Positions 42,861 through 52,761 of a stretch of DNA of 64,000 bases are shown in pieces; the first letter of the stretch is position 1, and every line of letters begins with the position of its first letter. The notes under the pieces are model-generated. The model did no database searches and was not told the origin of the DNA. It saw only the letters and a program-made list of their open reading frames with translations. The stretch spans positions 1 through 64,000 of the forward strand of contig NZ_AVPG01000004.1 of the NCBI RefSeq assembly GCF_000775615.1. The letters are read 5' to 3'. The stretch is from Pontibacillus litoralis JSM 072002. Its GTDB lineage: Bacteria; Bacillota; Bacilli; Bacillales; BH030062. The translations under genes were made by a program, and so were the position numbers.

Positions 42861-42904
42861 AAGCCTTACAGCTCGAGTAGAAACGAGCATGTAAGGCTTT
42901 TTTT
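42861..42904. terminator. Bidirectional terminator between sspM-like gene and yppC
   Basis: AAGCCTTACA-GCTCG (42861-42875) pairs with CGAGC-A-TGTAAGGCTT (from 42884), one bulge, followed by T7 on the plus strand. Confidence 0.88.
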
Positions 42905-42911
42905 CGTTTGT

Positions 42912-43871
42912 CTATTTCCTTTTATATGCTTCTACGACGTTGTGCAACGCATATAATACATGACGCTTTGCATAAAACATATGAGATACGTCTTGTGCAA
43001 TTGGCGGTTCTTCTGTTTTCCACCACTTTCTTTTGACAGACCGCCCATTACGGTACCAGTCATCTCGAATGCTATACTTGTGCTTTATTATTGGATATAT
43101 CTGTCGTAATATTGGTGTTTTCGCTTGTGGTTCATAGAAATATTGCTCATACTCATAACGCACACCAATCGGTTCCGTATGCAATACAAAATCCAAAAAA
43201 TACGGATAGTACTGTTGGTGAAACAACAACGATGCAAGCTGTTTTCCTATTGTTATGCGATTTGTTAAATGTGAAAAATGATGAACATAGTTCCCATACA
43301 AAGCACCTGTTCTTGTAGGAAACAAAACAGCACTTAAATGCAGCATATCTTGTAATAAATAATGAACGCTATGGAATACGTTACGTTTATAGTAAGGCAT
43401 ACGTGTTACTGGTTGCTCGATAACATTTTGTTCATTAATAATCAGCGCCGTCATTAAACGCTGCTCCTTTCGTTCATACCAAAACGTTGTCCATTCATTT
43501 TGCATAAAACGAGACACAGAAAAATGCTTTAGAAGATGGAATAACGGCACATTTATCGATTTACTTAGTTCATAAACGAGCAATTGTGGATAGGCATCAA
43601 GAAAGATTAACCAATTTGCTCGTTCATAAGTAGAAAACAGAGCGTCTTGTTGCTCTGAAGGTATAAATGGAGTCAATGGGGATAATTTCAGATCTGTCAT
43701 ATTCCAACCGGCATTTCGTGATACAATACTAGCCAATAATGCCCATTTGATTTCTGGATGGCGCAAATAATACGTTTGATATGCCTTCGTTCGGGATATA
43801 TTATCAACGTTACACGCATTGATTGTCGCTTGTATATAATCTGTAATGAAATGTTTTGGGTATGCATTCAT
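42912..43871 (-). CDS. yppC: DUF2515 family protein (YppC)
   Basis: 319 residues, soluble and rich in Tyr/His/Phe, with conserved blocks NVDNISRTKAYQTYYLRHPEIKWALLAS (seen in parts such as SRTKAYQTYYLRHPEI) and LHNVVEAYKRK at the end. This is YppC of B. subtilis, divergent from recU as here. Function unknown. The ATG is preceded by a GGAGG site within AGAGGAGGTTTCC. Confidence 0.85.
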   Translation of the reverse strand: MNAYPKHFITDYIQATINACNVDNISRTKAYQTYYLRHPEIKWALLASIVSRNAGWNMTDLKLSPLTPFIPSEQQDALFSTYERANWLIFLDAYPQLLVYELSKSINVPLFHLLKHFSVSRFMQNEWTTFWYERKEQRLMTALIINEQNVIEQPVTRMPYYKRNVFHSVHYLLQDMLHLSAVLFPTRTGALYGNYVHHFSHLTNRITIGKQLASLLFHQQYYPYFLDFVLHTEPIGVRYEYEQYFYEPQAKTPILRQIYPIIKHKYSIRDDWYRNGRSVKRKWWKTEEPPIAQDVSHMFYAKRHVLYALHNVVEAYKRK

Positions 43872-43990
43872 AGGAAACCTCCTCTATACTATCATGCACG
43901 AAATGATGACAATTACATGTTAAATAAATGATTTCCTTATCATTTTGTGCCATTATTTGATATGATACAAACATGATAGGAGGACAAAAT

Positions 43991-44581
43991 ATGAATTATC
44001 CAAATGGACAGAAGCGTAAACCTTCTCCTATACAAAGAAAAAGCAACAAACAGACGGATTTTTCTAATCGAGGGATGACGCTTGAAGAAGATATTAATCA
44101 ATCGAATAAAGCATACTTACAATCTGGTAGAGCTGTTATTCACAAAAAGCCAACACCTGTTCAGATTGTACATGTTGATTTCCCAAAGCGAAGTGCTGCT
44201 GTTATTAAAGAAGCATACTTCAAACAAGCTTCTACTACGGATTACAACGGCATTTATAAAGGAAAATATATCGATTTTGAAGCGAAAGAAACGAGAAATA
44301 AAACTTCATTTCCGTTATCGAACGTTCATGAACACCAAATCAAGCATATGCAACAAGTTATCGAGCATGGGGGAATATGTTTCGTTATTATACGTTTTAC
44401 TCACCATGGGGAAACTTATTTATATCCAGCAAAGAAACTTTTACCTTGGTGGGAACGTCAAACAAATGGCGGAAGAAAATCGATACCTTATCACATTATT
44501 CAACAAGAAGGACATTTCATCCCATTAGCCTTTCATATTCGGGTAGATTATTTATCTATTATTGATGAAATGAACCTATAG
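43991..44581 (+). CDS. recU: Holliday junction resolvase RecU
   Basis: 196 residues from the ATG at 43991 ([10 protein letters not shown]), with AGGAGGACAAA upstream. The nuclease core is visible: [17 protein letters not shown] with the first Glu, [27 protein letters not shown] with the catalytic D...E-x-K (seen in part as YIDFEAKET), and the stalk. It cuts Holliday junctions with RuvAB in recombination and chromosome segregation. It lies 19 bp before ponA; recU-ponA is the conserved operon. Confidence 0.96.
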   Translation: MNYPNGQKRKPSPIQRKSNKQTDFSNRGMTLEEDINQSNKAYLQSGRAVIHKKPTPVQIVHVDFPKRSAAVIKEAYFKQASTTDYNGIYKGKYIDFEAKETRNKTSFPLSNVHEHQIKHMQQVIEHGGICFVIIRFTHHGETYLYPAKKLLPWWERQTNGGRKSIPYHIIQQEGHFIPLAFHIRVDYLSIIDEMNL

Positions 44582-44600
44582 AAACGGAGGAAGATGAGAA

Positions 44601-47285
44601 ATGGCCGATAATAGCCAATCTCGTACTGCACGACGAAAACAAAAAGAACAAGCAAAGAAAACCAATAAAACAAAAAAGAAAACCATTTTCAAACGTATAT
44701 TCATGGCAATTTTAATTATAGGCATTGTTTGCGCGGTCGCAATTGGGGTCTTATTTGCATACTACATTTCTAAGGCACCTACGTTAGACGAAGCGAAATT
44801 ATCAGATCCGTTACCCTTAGAGATTTACGACATCAATGACGAACTATTTGCCGAATTAGGAGCCGAGAAGCGAACGAAAATCACGTATGATGAAATACCA
44901 CAAGTATTAGAAGATGCCGTTATCGCAACGGAAGATGCACGTTTTCGAAAACATATGGGAATCGACTTCCAACGTATTATGGCTGCCGTATATGCAAACG
45001 TCACAGAAGGATTTGGTTCTCAAGGGGCTAGTACCATTACACAACAAGTAGTGAAAAATGCATTTCTAAGCCCAGAGAAGTCGCTTGAACGTAAAGTCCA
45101 AGAACAATGGCTTGCTTTACGTTTGGAACAAAAATTTTCTAAAGATGAAATACTGACGATGTACTTAAATAAAATTTATTATGGCAACGGAGCTTACGGC
45201 GCTGCCAAAGCTGCGGAAGTCTATTTTAACAAAGAACTTAAAGAATTAACGTTACCAGAAGCCGCACTATTAGCGGGACTACCGCAACGTCCTTCTGCAT
45301 ATGACCCGTTTGAAAATCCAGATTTAGCTGAAGAACGACGAAATACCGTTTTAGATTTAATGGTACAGCATGAGAAAATTACTCAACAAAAAGCAGAAGA
45401 AGCGAAGCAAGTTAGCGTCCCATCGATGATGGAAGAAGGAGATCAAAATTCAGACATACCATATGACTTCTTAGACCTAGTCACGAAGGAAGTAGAACAG
45501 AAATTAGATGGTGCGAATCTGTATGAAGATGGGTTAAGGGTTTATACTACTTTAGACCCTAACGCGCAGCAAAAAACAGAAGAATTGTTATCAGAGGATA
45601 GCCCTATTACGTTCCCAAATGATCAATTCCAAGCTGGCATAACAGTGATGGATACTCAAACTGGTGCCATTCGTGCTATTGGTGGCGGTCGCAATAAAGA
45701 AAAAATTAGCGGTTCCTATAACTATGCGATTCAAGCAACTGAGCCACCAGGTTCTACGTTTAAACCGATTATAGACTACGGACCAGCTATAGAATATAAC
45801 AATTGGTCCACATATCATCAAATCAATGATGAGGCATATAGTTATGAAGATGCACCTGAGATAACCATCTCGAACGCTGGACGCGGCTATAGAGGCTGGG
45901 TATCGATGCGAGAAGCACTCGTTGACTCTTTAAATGTTCCTGCAGTTAAAACGATGAATGAAATTGGCAGAGAGCAATCCAAATCATTTGCAGAAGGATT
46001 AGGAATTAAGTTTGATGACGATAAAGTCGTAGAATCAGATGCTATTGGTGGAGGGACAGAGGTTTCCACGTTAGATCTTGCAGGTGCGTTTGCGGCCTTT
46101 GGTAACGAAGGGGTATACAACGAGCCTTACACCGTACGACGCGTTGAATTTCAAGGTGGACGTACTCCAGTGGAATTTGAACCACAATCACATGTAGCAA
46201 TGAAAGACTCCACTGCTTATATGGTGACAGATATGTTAAAAGATGTTGTCCAATCTGGAACTGGTACGAAAGCGAACGTTCCAGGTGTTCCCGTAGCAGG
46301 CAAAACCGGTACTACAAACCGTGAAGACGGAACAACACCGGACTCTTGGTTCGCTGGTTATTCTACCAATTACACCATTTCCATATGGACAGGATATCCA
46401 AAGCATGAAGGAGATTTAAGTAGTACCGATGATGATATAGCGATGTATCTATTCAGAGACATCATGACCCATATTTCACAAGGAATAGATACGAGAGACT
46501 TTGAAAAGCCAGATTCTGTCGTTGAAGTTGCAATTGAAAAAGGTACAAATCCAGCTAAATTACCAAGTCCTTATACGCCATCTGACATGATTACAACAGA
46601 ATTATTCGTTAAAGGGGCTGAACCATCGAACACGTCCAACTCCTATGAAAAATTAGACCCTGTTAAAAATGTTAACGGAAGATTTGACCCAGAAACAGAG
46701 TCGCTACAATTATCATGGGACTATAACCAGGACGAAAATAATCCTGTTGTCTTTACTGTTACGGGCGGAGTTAAAGGAGAAAGCAAACAAACCGTTCTAT
46801 CCGAGTCATCCGATACATCAGTACAAATTAGCGATGCGAAGCGAGATAGCACGTATGTGTACGATATTGTAGCTATCCGAAAAGGAGATTCTTCGTTAAA
46901 AAGTGATCCAATAAGTGTTCAGGTAAAAATACCCGCAGAAGAAGAGAAAAAGGAAGAAGAAACAGACGAAGAAGGAAATAATGAAGAAAACCAAGAATTA
47001 AATGAAGAAGAAACAGATGGAGAAGAACCTGAGCAAGAAACAGATGAGGGAACGGAAGAAAACAACCAGAATGATGATTCCACTGAAAATGGAAACACAG
47101 AAACAGAAGAAGGAAATAACAACAACGACAATGGCAATAGTCAAAACCAAGGTGATAACAAGGAAGACACCGATGAAGATGAAACAGAAGAGAACAATGA
47201 TAACAATAACGAGAATACGGAAACAGAAGACAACGTAGAAACAGAAGAGAATACGGAACAGTCAAGCGAACAAGAAGCCGCTTAG
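44601..47285 (+). CDS. ponA: Class A penicillin-binding protein 1 (PBP1A/1B)
   Basis: 894 residues. A basic cytoplasmic tail (1-30) and one membrane helix (33-55) precede the GT51 glycosyltransferase domain (about 75-260; catalytic Glu111 in ATEDARF, and second-Glu region EQWLALRLEQ). The transpeptidase domain follows, with Ser385 in GSTFKP, SLN near 450 and KTGTT (Lys568). A fibronectin-III-like domain (about 680-775) and a 115-residue low-complexity Glu/Asn/Thr-rich tail end the protein. It polymerises and cross-links peptidoglycan; GpsB is its partner. Confidence 0.96.
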   Translation: MADNSQSRTARRKQKEQAKKTNKTKKKTIFKRIFMAILIIGIVCAVAIGVLFAYYISKAPTLDEAKLSDPLPLEIYDINDELFAELGAEKRTKITYDEIPQVLEDAVIATEDARFRKHMGIDFQRIMAAVYANVTEGFGSQGASTITQQVVKNAFLSPEKSLERKVQEQWLALRLEQKFSKDEILTMYLNKIYYGNGAYGAAKAAEVYFNKELKELTLPEAALLAGLPQRPSAYDPFENPDLAEERRNTVLDLMVQHEKITQQKAEEAKQVSVPSMMEEGDQNSDIPYDFLDLVTKEVEQKLDGANLYEDGLRVYTTLDPNAQQKTEELLSEDSPITFPNDQFQAGITVMDTQTGAIRAIGGGRNKEKISGSYNYAIQATEPPGSTFKPIIDYGPAIEYNNWSTYHQINDEAYSYEDAPEITISNAGRGYRGWVSMREALVDSLNVPAVKTMNEIGREQSKSFAEGLGIKFDDDKVVESDAIGGGTEVSTLDLAGAFAAFGNEGVYNEPYTVRRVEFQGGRTPVEFEPQSHVAMKDSTAYMVTDMLKDVVQSGTGTKANVPGVPVAGKTGTTNREDGTTPDSWFAGYSTNYTISIWTGYPKHEGDLSSTDDDIAMYLFRDIMTHISQGIDTRDFEKPDSVVEVAIEKGTNPAKLPSPYTPSDMITTELFVKGAEPSNTSNSYEKLDPVKNVNGRFDPETESLQLSWDYNQDENNPVVFTVTGGVKGESKQTVLSESSDTSVQISDAKRDSTYVYDIVAIRKGDSSLKSDPISVQVKIPAEEEKKEEETDEEGNNEENQELNEEETDGEEPEQETDEGTEENNQNDDSTENGNTETEEGNNNNDNGNSQNQGDNKEDTDEDETEENNDNNNENTETEDNVETEENTEQSSEQEAA

Positions 47286-47292
47286 CAATATT

Positions 47293-47330
47293 AAAAAGGA
47301 TCAACCCCTCCCAGAGTTGATCCTTTTTTG
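47293..47330 (+). terminator. Terminator of recU-ponA
   Basis: AAAAGGATCAAC (47293-47304) pairs perfectly with GTTGATCCTTTT (47316-47327), then T follows. Confidence 0.92.
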
Positions 47331-47351
47331 TTATATCTCCTTAGTTATGTC

Positions 47352-47693
47352 CTAGCCTCTTTTTTTTATAATAGAAACTTTCGCATGTAGCTTCGCACTT
47401 TCTCTGAATAACTCCTTTAATTGAATAAATGAATGATAATGACTAGGAGCATGAGTAATGAATGCTAATCGCTCCTCTACGTTAAACGGTTTATATGCGA
47501 AATGTGGAAGCATTTGTTGAAAGTTCGCCTCCGTTTCATATTCGAAATCATTGATCAAACAAATCGCTTGCTTACATTTTTTCGTATAGTGTTCCATTAG
47601 AGGAAGTGCTTTGTAATTTTCACGTTGCTTAAACAAGTGAGCTAACGTTTCTTCTTCCTTCATCCATTGATCAATGAGCGATTTAACTTCCAT
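47352..47693 (-). CDS. ypoC: YpoC-like protein
   Basis: 113 residues, helical and soluble, with the pattern LIDQWMKEEETLAHLFKQR, MEHYTKKCKQAICLIND and PHFAYKPFNVEERL, typical of YpoC in Bacillus. Function unknown. The start overlaps the nth coding end by 11 bp, so it is part of the dnaD-nth-ypoC transcript and convergent with ponA. Confidence 0.85.
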   Translation of the reverse strand: MEVKSLIDQWMKEEETLAHLFKQRENYKALPLMEHYTKKCKQAICLINDFEYETEANFQQMLPHFAYKPFNVEERLAFITHAPSHYHSFIQLKELFRESAKLHAKVSIIKKRG

Positions 47694-48357
47694 GTTTTAA
47701 CCCTTCTCTTTCTTTTTTCCTCATCCGCTTTTGCCCTTCTCTACATAAATGCAATAAAGGACACTGTACACAATTAGGAACGCGAGCTTTACAATGATAT
47801 CGTCCAAAGAAAATCATTCGGTGGTGGGTTTGGCTCCATTGCTCTTTTGGTACTTTACGCATTAACGTCTGTTCCACTTCTAATACTGTATCTTTCCAAC
47901 GGCATATACCTAGACGTTTCGAGACACGCTCGACATGCGTATCTACCGCAATAGCAGGTTCTCCAAATGCTACTGCACTGACGACGTTCGCAGTTTTACG
48001 ACCAACTCCGGCTAATTTTTCTAATTCTTGTTTACTTGCCGGTACTTCGCCATTATAATCATCGATTAGCATTTGGCTCAACTTTCGGATGTTCTTCGCT
48101 TTATTCTTATACAACCCAATTGATTTTATATCTTGCTGTAATTCTTCTAACGATACATGGATATAGTCCTCTGGTGCTTGATATTTCTCAAAGAGTGCCG
48201 GGGTTACTTTATTAACTAATGCATCTGTACATTGTGCTGAGAGTACGACTGCAATAAGTAATTCAAATGGGTTGCTATGAGTCAACTCACAATCAGCATC
48301 TGGATACATATTTTCTAATGTCGTTAACACTTCATTTATTTGCGTTTTATTTAACAT
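47683..48357 (-). CDS. nth: Endonuclease III
   Basis: 224 residues from the ATG at 48357 (MLNKTQIN), with AAAGGGA upstream. The helix-hairpin-helix LAGVGRKTANVV carries the catalytic Lys, and VDTHVERV carries the catalytic Asp. The C-terminal iron-sulfur site is C-x6-C-x2-C-x5-C in CKARVPNCVQCPLLHLC. It is a DNA glycosylase/AP lyase for oxidised pyrimidines. Gene order dnaD-nth-ypoC is as in B. subtilis. Confidence 0.96.
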   Translation of the reverse strand: MLNKTQINEVLTTLENMYPDADCELTHSNPFELLIAVVLSAQCTDALVNKVTPALFEKYQAPEDYIHVSLEELQQDIKSIGLYKNKAKNIRKLSQMLIDDYNGEVPASKQELEKLAGVGRKTANVVSAVAFGEPAIAVDTHVERVSKRLGICRWKDTVLEVEQTLMRKVPKEQWSQTHHRMIFFGRYHCKARVPNCVQCPLLHLCREGQKRMRKKEREGLKHGS

Positions 48358-48375
48358 CCGCACATCCCTTTCTTT

Positions 48376-49077
48376 TTAAGCATCATCATCAAGCCAATTA
48401 TAGTAAATTGATGACGGGTTAGGAATCGATGGTTGGCTCTCCTTGTTATTCGTTGCTTGTTGATTACGAAACGATTGACTCGCTTCTCTAGCATCTTGCA
48501 CGGAACGTATGCCTTTCTTTTTCCATTCTCGTAAAATGCGATCAATGTATTTAAAGTTTAATTTCCCCATTAATACAGATTCGCGTAAAGCTGCCTTAAT
48601 AAGTGCCGGTTGTTGCTCATCTTCATCAAGCCATAAGTTAATCGTTTCAATTTCAAACGGAGACAATGGTCGCCCAAACTCTTGCTCAAACAAGAGAAAA
48701 AGATTGGGCTGCTCTTCAACTTTGCTATGCTCTTTATCAACGACGTACCTATCTTCCTCAGATTGAATTAGCTGCTCCCATAATCCATCTAAAACATACG
48801 CTTCATTAATCACATTATGATTGCTTGTTTGTTGTTCTATCGATAAATACCCTTTCTGAATGAGCTTTCGTAACACTTGTGAGCATTGCTGTTCTGTTAT
48901 CGTTGCATACTGCAGCAATTCTTTAGGGGTTGGAAAATCATTACCTTCTGATTGAAAGCGATGAATGTGCAACACGATCATCACATCTATTTCCGTTAAG
49001 CCTAATTGTTTATATCGCATTAATAAATGTTCCGGAAACGTCATTTGATTCTTCATTAATAAACTAATTTTACTCAT
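48376..49077 (-). CDS. dnaD: DNA replication initiation protein DnaD
   Basis: 233 residues. N-terminal winged-helix oligomerisation domain (about 1-100; ISLLMKNQMTFPEHLLMRYKQ) and C-terminal DnaD/DnaB_2 DNA-binding domain (about 130-195) with the YxxxI-type motif FKYIDRILREWKKKGI. It remodels oriC DNA and helps load the replicative helicase in Bacilli. It is separated from asnS by a terminator, unlike nth and ypoC downstream, which follow it closely. Confidence 0.95.
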   Translation of the reverse strand: MSKISLLMKNQMTFPEHLLMRYKQLGLTEIDVMIVLHIHRFQSEGNDFPTPKELLQYATITEQQCSQVLRKLIQKGYLSIEQQTSNHNVINEAYVLDGLWEQLIQSEEDRYVVDKEHSKVEEQPNLFLLFEQEFGRPLSPFEIETINLWLDEDEQQPALIKAALRESVLMGKLNFKYIDRILREWKKKGIRSVQDAREASQSFRNQQATNNKESQPSIPNPSSIYYNWLDDDA

Positions 49078-49185
49078 GAAGCCACCTGCCTTTTTTAAAA
49101 AACAATCGCATCCCCTAGTATAGCATCTATGCCAATTGCTAAGGGTATCTATAACTACTCTAGTCTATATAATCTTCTATCATAA

Positions 49186-49209
49186 AAAAACCCCCAAAAT
49201 ATGGGGGGG
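49186..49209 (-). terminator. Terminator of aspB-asnS
   Basis: On the minus strand CCCCCC (49208-49203) pairs with GGGGG (49195-49191), then T7 follows. It lies about ten bases after the asnS stop. Confidence 0.88.
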
Positions 49210-49218
49210 AGATTCGAA

Positions 49219-50514
49219 TTAAGGATATAAACGATTCAAAAGGCGTGGGAATGGAATGGTTTCTCTTACGTGTTCAATTCCGCAAATCCATGCAACAGTA
49301 CGCTCTAAACCTAGTCCGAATCCAGAGTGTGGCACACTACCGTATTTACGTAATTCTAAATACCACTGGTAAGCATCTCCTGTTAAATCATGCTCTTCAT
49401 AACGTTGCTCCATTAATTGTAAGTCGTCGATACGTTGGGAGCCACCGATAATTTCTCCATACCCTTCTGGAGCAATTAAATCAGCACATAACGCAACGTC
49501 AGGACGCTCCGGATCTGGTTTCATATAAAAAGCTTTAATTTCTAACGGATAATGCGTAATAAATACTGGTTTATTAAAGCTTTCTGCAATAGCTGTTTCA
49601 TGAGGAGCTCCAAAGTCTTCCCCCCACTCAATATCGTCAAACCCTTTCTCTTTTAAAATTTGAATCGCATCATCATACGTGATACGTGGGAAAGGTGCTT
49701 GAATCGCTTCTAATTTCGATACATCTCGACCAAGTGTTTGTAGTTCAATTTTGCAATTTTGTAAAACAGATTGGACAACGTGTGATACGTATTGTTCTTG
49801 AACTTGTAAGCTATCATCATGATCCATAAATGCCATTTCTGGTTCAATCATCCAAAATTCAATTAAATGACGGCGCGTTTTCGACTTTTCTGCACGGAAT
49901 GTAGGGCCAAATGAGAATACTTTCCCAAAAGCCATCGCTGCCGCTTCCATATATAACTGTCCACTTTGAGATAAGTACGCATCTTCTTCAAAATATTTCG
50001 TATGAAACAATTCTGTCGTTCCTTCGGCAGAAGATCCAGTTAAAATTGGCGGATCAACCTTTGTGTATCCATTCGAATTGAAGAACTCATACGTAGCTCG
50101 AATAATCTCATTACGTACTTTCATAATGGCATGCTGCTTCTTAGATCTCAGCCATAAATGACGGTGATCTAATAAAAATTCTGGTCCGTGTTCTTTCGGT
50201 GTAATCGGATAGTCAACTGATTCATGAATGACTTCTAACGAGCTTACTTGCATTTCATATCCTAATGGAGAACGAGTATCCTCTACAATCGTACCTGTTA
50301 CATATAAAGACGATTCTTGCGTCATATTCTTTGCTAATGCAAATACGTCTTCTGATACATTCGACTTCACTACGACCCCCTGCATAAAGCCTGTACCATC
50401 TCGCAATTGTAAAAAGGCGATTTTTCCACTAGATCGTTTATTAGCTAACCATGCTCCAATTGTAACTTCTTCTCCTACGTGCTTGTGTACTTGTTCTATT
50501 GTCGTTTTCAACAT
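49219..50514 (-). CDS. asnS: Asparaginyl-tRNA synthetase
   Basis: 431 residues from the ATG at 50514 ([10 protein letters not shown]), with TTGGAGGAAAATATG-type spacing. The N-terminal OB-fold anticodon-binding domain contains [21 protein letters not shown]. The class II core has motif 2 ([24 protein letters not shown], seen in part as [12 protein letters not shown]) and motif 3 ([15 protein letters not shown]). It charges tRNA-Asn. It lies 23 bp downstream of aspB, as in B. subtilis. Confidence 0.96.
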   Translation of the reverse strand: MLKTTIEQVHKHVGEEVTIGAWLANKRSSGKIAFLQLRDGTGFMQGVVVKSNVSEDVFALAKNMTQESSLYVTGTIVEDTRSPLGYEMQVSSLEVIHESVDYPITPKEHGPEFLLDHRHLWLRSKKQHAIMKVRNEIIRATYEFFNSNGYTKVDPPILTGSSAEGTTELFHTKYFEEDAYLSQSGQLYMEAAAMAFGKVFSFGPTFRAEKSKTRRHLIEFWMIEPEMAFMDHDDSLQVQEQYVSHVVQSVLQNCKIELQTLGRDVSKLEAIQAPFPRITYDDAIQILKEKGFDDIEWGEDFGAPHETAIAESFNKPVFITHYPLEIKAFYMKPDPERPDVALCADLIAPEGYGEIIGGSQRIDDLQLMEQRYEEHDLTGDAYQWYLELRKYGSVPHSGFGLGLERTVAWICGIEHVRETIPFPRLLNRLYP

Positions 50515-50537
50515 ATTTTCCTCCAACCTTAACCTTA

Positions 50538-51722
50538 CTATGATTGATGCTTCTCAACAAAACGTTTTATACGTTTGGCTGCTTCTTCTAATTGCTCTAA
50601 TGATGTTGCATATGAAAGACGAACGTTGTCTTCAGCTCCAAATCCTGAACCTGGAACTAATGCTACTTTTTCTTCTTCAAGTAATGCTTTTACCCATTCA
50701 TCTACTGTATGAAAGCCACAAGCTACTACTGCTTCCTTTACGTTCGGAAACAAATAAAAGGCTCCTTGCGGTTTCATACAATAAACACCTGGAATTTGTG
50801 TGATCCAATCATATAGCTTCTCTAGGCGATAACTAAATGCTTGCCTCATTTCTTCTACTTTCTCTTGAGAAGACTGATACGCAGCAAGTGCGCCATATTG
50901 AGATAACGTCGTTGGATTAGAAGTAGAATGCGATGCTAAGTTCGTCATTGCTTTAATGAGTTTGGCATCACCAAGAGCATATCCTATTCTCCATCCTGTC
51001 ATAGAATGGGATTTGGATACTCCATTAATGACAACAGTTTGTTTCTTTAACGCTTCTGATAGAGATGCTATCGAAACGAATGTCCCATCTCCATAAATCA
51101 ATTTCTCATAAATTTCATCAGAAACAATCAGGATATCATGACGTAAGCAAATTGCACCGATAGCTTCTAACTCCTCTTTCGTATATAATGCGCCTGTTGG
51201 ATTAGAAGGTGAATTCAGAATAATGGCTTTCGTATTCGGTGTAATACCTGCTTCTAATTGTTCAGGTATTAATTTGAAATCGTTTGATTCCTTTGCTTTT
51301 ATAAATACAGGCAACCCGCCAGCTAATTTAACTTGTTCTGGATAGCTCACCCAATAAGGCGCAGGGATAATAACTTCATCGCCTTCATTTAATAACGCTT
51401 GAAACAACGTATACAATGCATGCTTTGCTCCTGATGTCACAATTACTTGGTTCGTTTCATATGTAAGGGCGTTGTCACGTTCATATTTCTCTACAATGGC
51501 TTGTTTTAAAGCGGGTACTCCACCTGAAGGCGTATATTTCGTAAACCCTTTTTCCATTGCTTTCTGTGCTGCATCAATTATATGTTGTGGCGTATTAAAG
51601 TCTGGCTCTCCCGCACCAAGTCCAATCACATCATGACCTGCGGCTTTTAGCTCATTTGCCTTCGCCGTTATCGCAAGAGTCGATGAGGGGGTTAGTGTTT
51701 GTACCCTTTTTGCTAAATCCAT
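50538..51722 (-). CDS. aspB: Aspartate aminotransferase, class I fold
   Basis: 394 residues. The PLP lysine lies in [16 protein letters not shown] (near 238), with the family motifs [23 protein letters not shown] and [11 protein letters not shown], and an arginine for the substrate carboxylate in VRLSYATS. It interconverts aspartate and oxaloacetate with glutamate/2-oxoglutarate. It is followed by asnS, which uses the product pathway (aspartate to asparagine). Confidence 0.94.
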   Translation of the reverse strand: MDLAKRVQTLTPSSTLAITAKANELKAAGHDVIGLGAGEPDFNTPQHIIDAAQKAMEKGFTKYTPSGGVPALKQAIVEKYERDNALTYETNQVIVTSGAKHALYTLFQALLNEGDEVIIPAPYWVSYPEQVKLAGGLPVFIKAKESNDFKLIPEQLEAGITPNTKAIILNSPSNPTGALYTKEELEAIGAICLRHDILIVSDEIYEKLIYGDGTFVSIASLSEALKKQTVVINGVSKSHSMTGWRIGYALGDAKLIKAMTNLASHSTSNPTTLSQYGALAAYQSSQEKVEEMRQAFSYRLEKLYDWITQIPGVYCMKPQGAFYLFPNVKEAVVACGFHTVDEWVKALLEEEKVALVPGSGFGAEDNVRLSYATSLEQLEEAAKRIKRFVEKHQS

Positions 51723-51852
51723 AAATATAACCTCCTATAAAGTATAATAAAACTTCATCACCCATTTATTCCTATAAAGCATTTGTACATGGAATAAAAC
51801 AACTAGTCACACTTCGTAACGCTTCCCACGAAGTTTCCATCCAGCCATTCCA

Positions 51853-52386
51853 TTATTGATTGAAATAAAGGGTATCATAGAGATTTCCATCTTTCATTTG
51901 ATATGTTTTGATGACGTAGCGATTGTCCTCATCTGTATACGTTATTTCCCACAAAGGGCCTTGCTTCTCATAAGCAGGTTGAATCGTTTCTAACCTGCAA
52001 GAGGTACAATCTTGCTTCCAAGCATTAAGCATTTGTTCTTCTGAAATGACATCTAGAGAGGATACGAAAATAGGCTTAGTCTTTTTATCCTTTATCGGGA
52101 TAAATACAAAGGCTTTTTCCTCATTTTCGGCTATGCCTGTTACTATATCATATCGAGAAGAGCCATGATAGCGTAAAACGTCATCAGCTCGAGTTAATTG
52201 TGTTTGATTTATAGCAATTTCCTTGGATTCAGTAAACGTCGCTGTTTTATCTTGCATAATTTGAATATACATATACAAAAAGTAAACAACAACTATGATG
52301 GCTATAATGGCTATACCCCAAACAATATATGCGAGATAACTACGTTCGGTAGATGGTGAAAACTGCTGTCTTTTCATCATTCTCAT
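51853..52386 (-). CDS. ypmB: YpmB-like membrane-anchored protein (DUF5590)
   Basis: 177 residues. One N-terminal membrane helix (about 20-42, VWGIAIIAIIVVVYFLYMYI) precedes an extracytoplasmic domain with two PepSY-like repeats (about 70-120 and 130-177). It matches YpmB of B. subtilis, located between ypmA and aspB. Function unknown. The start lies inside ypmA in another frame; ATGs at 52386, 52380 and 52377 are all possible. Confidence 0.85.
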   Translation of the reverse strand: MRMMKRQQFSPSTERSYLAYIVWGIAIIAIIVVVYFLYMYIQIMQDKTATFTESKEIAINQTQLTRADDVLRYHGSSRYDIVTGIAENEEKAFVFIPIKDKKTKPIFVSSLDVISEEQMLNAWKQDCTSCRLETIQPAYEKQGPLWEITYTDEDNRYVIKTYQMKDGNLYDTLYFNQ

Positions 52387-52510
52387 CCAATGCTAGACCA
52401 AACATTAGGTCCTGTTGTTTTAGTGTGCGATTTAACGTATCGACAATTTTATATAAATCATGGGAGTTCTCCACTCGAACAGTCGATAATACTTCCACTT
52501 TACTTTCCAT
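52340..52510 (-). CDS. ypmA: YpmA family protein (DUF4264)
   Basis: 56 residues from the ATG at 52510, with AGGAGGGGAATA upstream. The sequence (starts MESKVEVLSTVRVE, then DTLNRTLKQQDLMFGLAL, ends AVFTIYRT) is close to B. subtilis YpmA as I remember it. Small, soluble, of unknown function. It overlaps the first codons of ypmB by nearly 50 bp in a different frame, which suggests translational coupling. Confidence 0.88.
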   Translation of the reverse strand: MESKVEVLSTVRVENSHDLYKIVDTLNRTLKQQDLMFGLALDENDEKTAVFTIYRT

Positions 52511-52597
52511 TATTCCCCTCCTAATAACGAAGCATCCTTTCCATTATCAAATATTACCTAACATATTTAGCTGTTTGTTACACAACATAAACATACA

Positions 52598-52757
52598 TCA
52601 AAGAGAAATACCTCTTTATTATAACAGTTCTTATCGTTCAATTTGATGAATAATCATCAAATTTCAAAAAATCTTCCTAACCCATCCTTAACCTGCGCGA
52701 TATATTTCGTGCAGGTTTTTTTTAGACAAGCTACCATGCATATGTAGCTTGTCTTAG
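52598..52757. other. Structured intergenic region with an orphan plus-strand terminator
   Basis: Between ypmA and the next minus gene lie four hairpins: AAAGAG/CTCTTT near 52600-52617; a perfect 10-bp AATTTGATGA with TCATCAAATT (52640-52649, 52654-52663, loop ATAA); AACCTGC (52690-52696) with GCAGGTT (52711-52717) followed by T7, a plus-strand terminator; and AGACAAGCTAC with GTAGCTTGTCT (from 52724). No plus-strand gene is nearby, and the T run does not suit the minus strand. Either a short plus-strand RNA or decayed sequence; no clear promoter is seen. Confidence 0.5.
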
Positions 52758-52761
52758 CTAT

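Noticed and set aside
44082-44528. 148-codon ORF in another frame inside recU
   Set aside because: recU is well supported by family motifs; the alternative frame has no recognisable domain.
46873-47304. 143-codon minus-strand ORF opposite the ponA tail
   Set aside because: It is the complement of the acidic repeats and has Leu/Phe/Cys-rich low complexity; no ribosome site.
50538-51852. A T-box leader upstream of aspB-asnS
   Set aside because: The 130-bp gap has only one hairpin (ACTTCGT/ACGAAGT) and no T-box sequence (UGGGUGG...), so no T-box is called.
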